Source of the DNA: Valencia hispanica
Taxonomy: Eukaryota; Chordata; Actinopteri; Cyprinodontiformes; Valenciidae
Length of the DNA stretch: 64,000 nucleotides
Reading direction: 5' to 3'
Assembly (NCBI GenBank): GCA_963556495.2
Contig: OY747705.1
Coordinates: 40,393,798 to 40,457,797, forward strand
The position numbers and the translations under genes are program-made. The first letter of the stretch is position 1; each line of letters starts with the position of its first letter. Shown here piece by piece: positions 62,085 to 64,000 of the stretch. The notes beneath the pieces are model-generated. The model saw nothing but the letters and a program-made list of their open reading frames with translations. It ran no database searches and was not told the origin of the DNA.

Positions 62085-64000
62085 CTCTGGGTGGCTGCAT
62101 GTTGGAGTGGCTCTGTTGGCTACATATTAAGTTTTGTTTTTTTGTACATTGGTTCCTCTTTTTTCTTAAAGAAGATTGCATTTTTTTGACCTGTACACTT
62201 TCTAGTTTTTGGTGCTGTGAAGCTGGAAGGATTTTTGCTGTAAATTTTTCCCTTTTTGACAATTTGTTATGATGCGTAACCATGGCAACAATGTGGTTTA
62301 CAGCCGGGAGCAGCTGATTAACATCGCAAAAGCTGAAATAATACCTCAACTGAAACCACAAATCCCCGATGAGTTGATAAGGAGGAGACGTGGATGCAGA
62401 GCAGGAGCGAAAAGGAGACAGAGAAAGAGGAAGTTCAAGCCATCTCTTCCATCGATCATAATGGGTAACGTAAGATCACTGGCTAACAAGATGGATGAAC
62501 TCCAAGCCCTTACAAGGACTCAGCCAGAGTACCATGAATGCAGTGTTATGTGTTTCACGGAGACGTGGCTGCTGGATCATATCCCCGACTCCAACGTCTG
62601 TCTGCCAGGCTTCCTGACTGTACGAGCAGACAGAGATCTGAAGACGAGCAGAAAAAGGAAAGGTGGTGGAGTAGCAGTGCTTGTCAACAACAGATGGTGT
62701 CACCCAGGACATGTTACTGTGAAGTGTCGTCTCTGCAGCCCAGATCTCGAACTCTTGGCAGTGAGTTTTCGTCCATATTATTTGCCAAGAGAGTTCACCA
62801 GTGTAATTTTGGCAGTTGTTTACATTCCATCTTCAGCCGTTGCCGACAATGTATGTGATGTCATCAGTTCCATTGTTGCTAAGCTACAGACACAGCATCC
62901 CAATGCATTTGTGGCAATATCTGTTGATTTTAATCATGCCTCGCTCTCTACTACACTTCCAACATTTCAACAATTTGTCAGCTGCTCTACAAGAGAAAAT
63001 AGGACCTTGGATTTGTTTTATGCAAATGTAAAGGATTCATACACGTCCAAACCAAGACCTCCTCTGGGACAATCAGATCACAATCTTGTTTTTCTCTGTT
63101 CAGAATATAAACCACTTGTTCAGAGGCAACCTGTGACAAAACGAACTGTGAGAAAATGGTCACAGGAAGCTGAAGAAGCCCTGCAGGATTGTTTTGCAAC
63201 CACAGACTGGATGACTCTTTGCCAAGCACATGGAGAGGACATCAATGACATGACTGAGTGTGTGACTGACTATATAAACTTCTGTGTGGACAACATCATC
63301 CCCACCAGAACAGTGAGATGCTTCCCTAATAACAAACCCTGGATCACCAGTGACCTGAAGGAGCTGCTAAACAAGAAAAAAAGAGCCTTCAGGGAGGGAG
63401 ACAGGGAATTACTGAGGAGTATACAGAAGCAACTTAAGGTCAAGATCAGAGACAGCAAGGAGGCATACAGGAAGAAGCTGGAGAACAAACTACAGAGGAA
63501 CAATATCAGAGATGTCTGGTCAGGAATGAGAAAGATCACAGGTTTTAAGGACAGGAAAGATTGGATAGATGGAAGTCTGGACAGAGCCAATGAACTGAAC
63601 ATATTCTTCAACAGGTTCAGTTCTGGAACTACCTCAGCATCCCCCTCTCCTGTTCCCAGCCAAACAGACATCCCACTATCCTCTGATCAACAGCTTTCCT
63701 GTTACACCTCGGATGTTTTAACCTTCACCTCAGCCATGGACTCTTCTAATTCCACAAGTTTGACTTCAAACAAGTCAGGAAATGCTGCTACCCCCTTTGC
63801 CTCCCCCTCCCACTTGTCTGTCTCCAAAAGTCAGGTGAAGAGGCAGCTGGAGAAACTGAACCGGAACAAGGCTGCAGGTCCAGATGGTGTCAGCCCCAGA
63901 GTCCTGAAGGCCTGTGCAGAGCAGCTCTGTGGGATTCTGCAGCACCTCTTCAACCTTAGCTTAACTCAGGAGAAGGTTCCAGTGTTGTGGAAGACATCCT
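62085..64000 (+). mobile_element. Rex1/CR1-type LINE, runs off right edge
   Basis: A 5' region (GGGTGGCTGCATGTTGGAG near 62089, then T-rich leader) precedes a long ORF beginning at 62269. The element continues past the window with RT just starting. Clade assignment (Rex1/CR1/jockey group) is from endonuclease wording. Confidence 0.85.
62269..64000 (+). CDS. LINE ORF2, endonuclease and start of RT, open to window edge (577 codons)
   Basis: Starting at ATG 62269 the frame has no stop to base 64000. Residues 1-64 are basic (RRRRGCRAGAKRRQRKRK). Endonuclease begins near residue 65: MGNVRSL (Asn), MCFTETWL (Glu98), VAISVDFNHA (Asp220, Asn222; the usual glycine before Asp is Val) and PLGQSDHNLV (Ser-Asp-His 269-271). 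A linker with LNKKKRAFREG and VWSGMRKITGF follows. RT opens at KAAGPDGVSPRVLKACAEQL near residue 540. The enzyme would nick DNA and copy its RNA. An uninterrupted frame of this length is unusual among the decayed elements here, so this copy may be young or active. An ATG at 62461 is an alternative start. Confidence 0.9.
   Translation, partial: MMRNHGNNVVYSREQLINIAKAEIIPQLKPQIPDELIRRRRGCRAGAKRRQRKRKFKPSLPSIIMGNVRSLANKMDELQALTRTQPEYHECSVMCFTETWLLDHIPDSNVCLPGFLTVRADRDLKTSRKRKGGGVAVLVNNRWCHPGHVTVKCRLCSPDLELLAVSFRPYYLPREFTSVILAVVYIPSSAVADNVCDVISSIVAKLQTQHPNAFVAISVDFNHASLSTTLPTFQQFVSCSTRENRTLDLFYANVKDSYTSKPRPPLGQSDHNLVFLCSEYKPLVQRQPVTKRTVRKWSQEAEEALQDCFATTDWMTLCQAHGEDINDMTECVTDYINFCVDNIIPTRTVRCFPNNKPWITSDLKELLNKKKRAFREGDRELLRSIQKQLKVKIRDSKEAYRKKLENKLQRNNIRDVWSGMRKITGFKDRKDWIDGSLDRANELNIFFNRFSSGTTSASPSPVPSQTDIPLSSDQQLSCYTSDVLTFTSAMDSSNSTSLTSNKSGNAATPFASPSHLSVSKSQVKRQLEKLNRNKAAGPDGVSPRVLKACAEQLCGILQHLFNLSLTQEKVPVLWKTS

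Overview
This window looks like a teleost fish chromosome, probably from a percomorph-type genome. It is AT-rich and exons are short and split by long introns. It is dense in fish-type repeats: Tc1/mariner, hAT and TTAA-target MITEs, L2-, Rex1-, RTE- and I-clade LINEs, tRNA-derived SINEs, and TA and GAA microsatellites. I find one host gene I am confident of, a regulator of G-protein signalling closest to RGS8, on the minus strand between about 32.8 and 40.1 kb. Nearly everything else recognisable is a transposable element or its remains.

Layout. 1-3.4 kb: minus-strand L2-type LINE whose ORF1 carries an SGNH/esterase domain. 6.8-10.5 kb: LINE scrap, two Tc1 relics, a SINE, a MITE end and a 22-bp minisatellite. 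12.6-20.4 kb: an old Tc1 element split by a 6.7-kb endogenous retrovirus (ERV) on the minus strand. 20.8-21.2 kb: two exons of a P2X7-C-terminal-like protein. 21.6-24.5 kb: L2 LINE, SINE with target duplication, Tc1 relic. 25.2-28.2 kb: I-clade LINE with RNase H, interrupted by a MITE. 28.6-30.5 kb: Tc1 relic and a 944-bp inverted-repeat element. 32.8-40.1 kb: the rgs8-like gene, with RTE, MITE, THAP9/P-element, L2 and Tc1 relics in its introns. 40-47 kb: mostly unassigned single-copy-looking DNA. 47-62 kb: further Tc1, TTAA-MITE and hAT relics, including a nearly intact Tc1 inside a (TA)n tract. 62.1-64.0 kb: a Rex1/CR1-type LINE whose reading frame is open to the window edge.

The ERV is the most interesting object. 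It has a 386-bp 5' LTR, a tRNA-Phe-like primer-binding site, and a 1.1-kb leader containing five tandem hairpin repeats. It has an intact 523-codon gag with myristoylation signal, PPPY late motif, MHR and CCHC knuckle. Gag ends in UGA-CUAG followed after 12 nt by an 8-bp hairpin, which looks like a readthrough signal into protease. Between protease and RT there is an extra region of about 200 residues with paired H-x-T and H-x-S motifs like the 2H phosphoesterase fold. Most of RT, all of RNase H and the integrase core are missing, yet gag and most of env remain open. The 121 bp shared by the two LTRs are identical. So the copy is young and non-autonomous.

Limits: element family names come from recognising protein motifs and terminal sequences by eye. 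No alignments or database searches were run, and boundaries of decayed elements are approximate.
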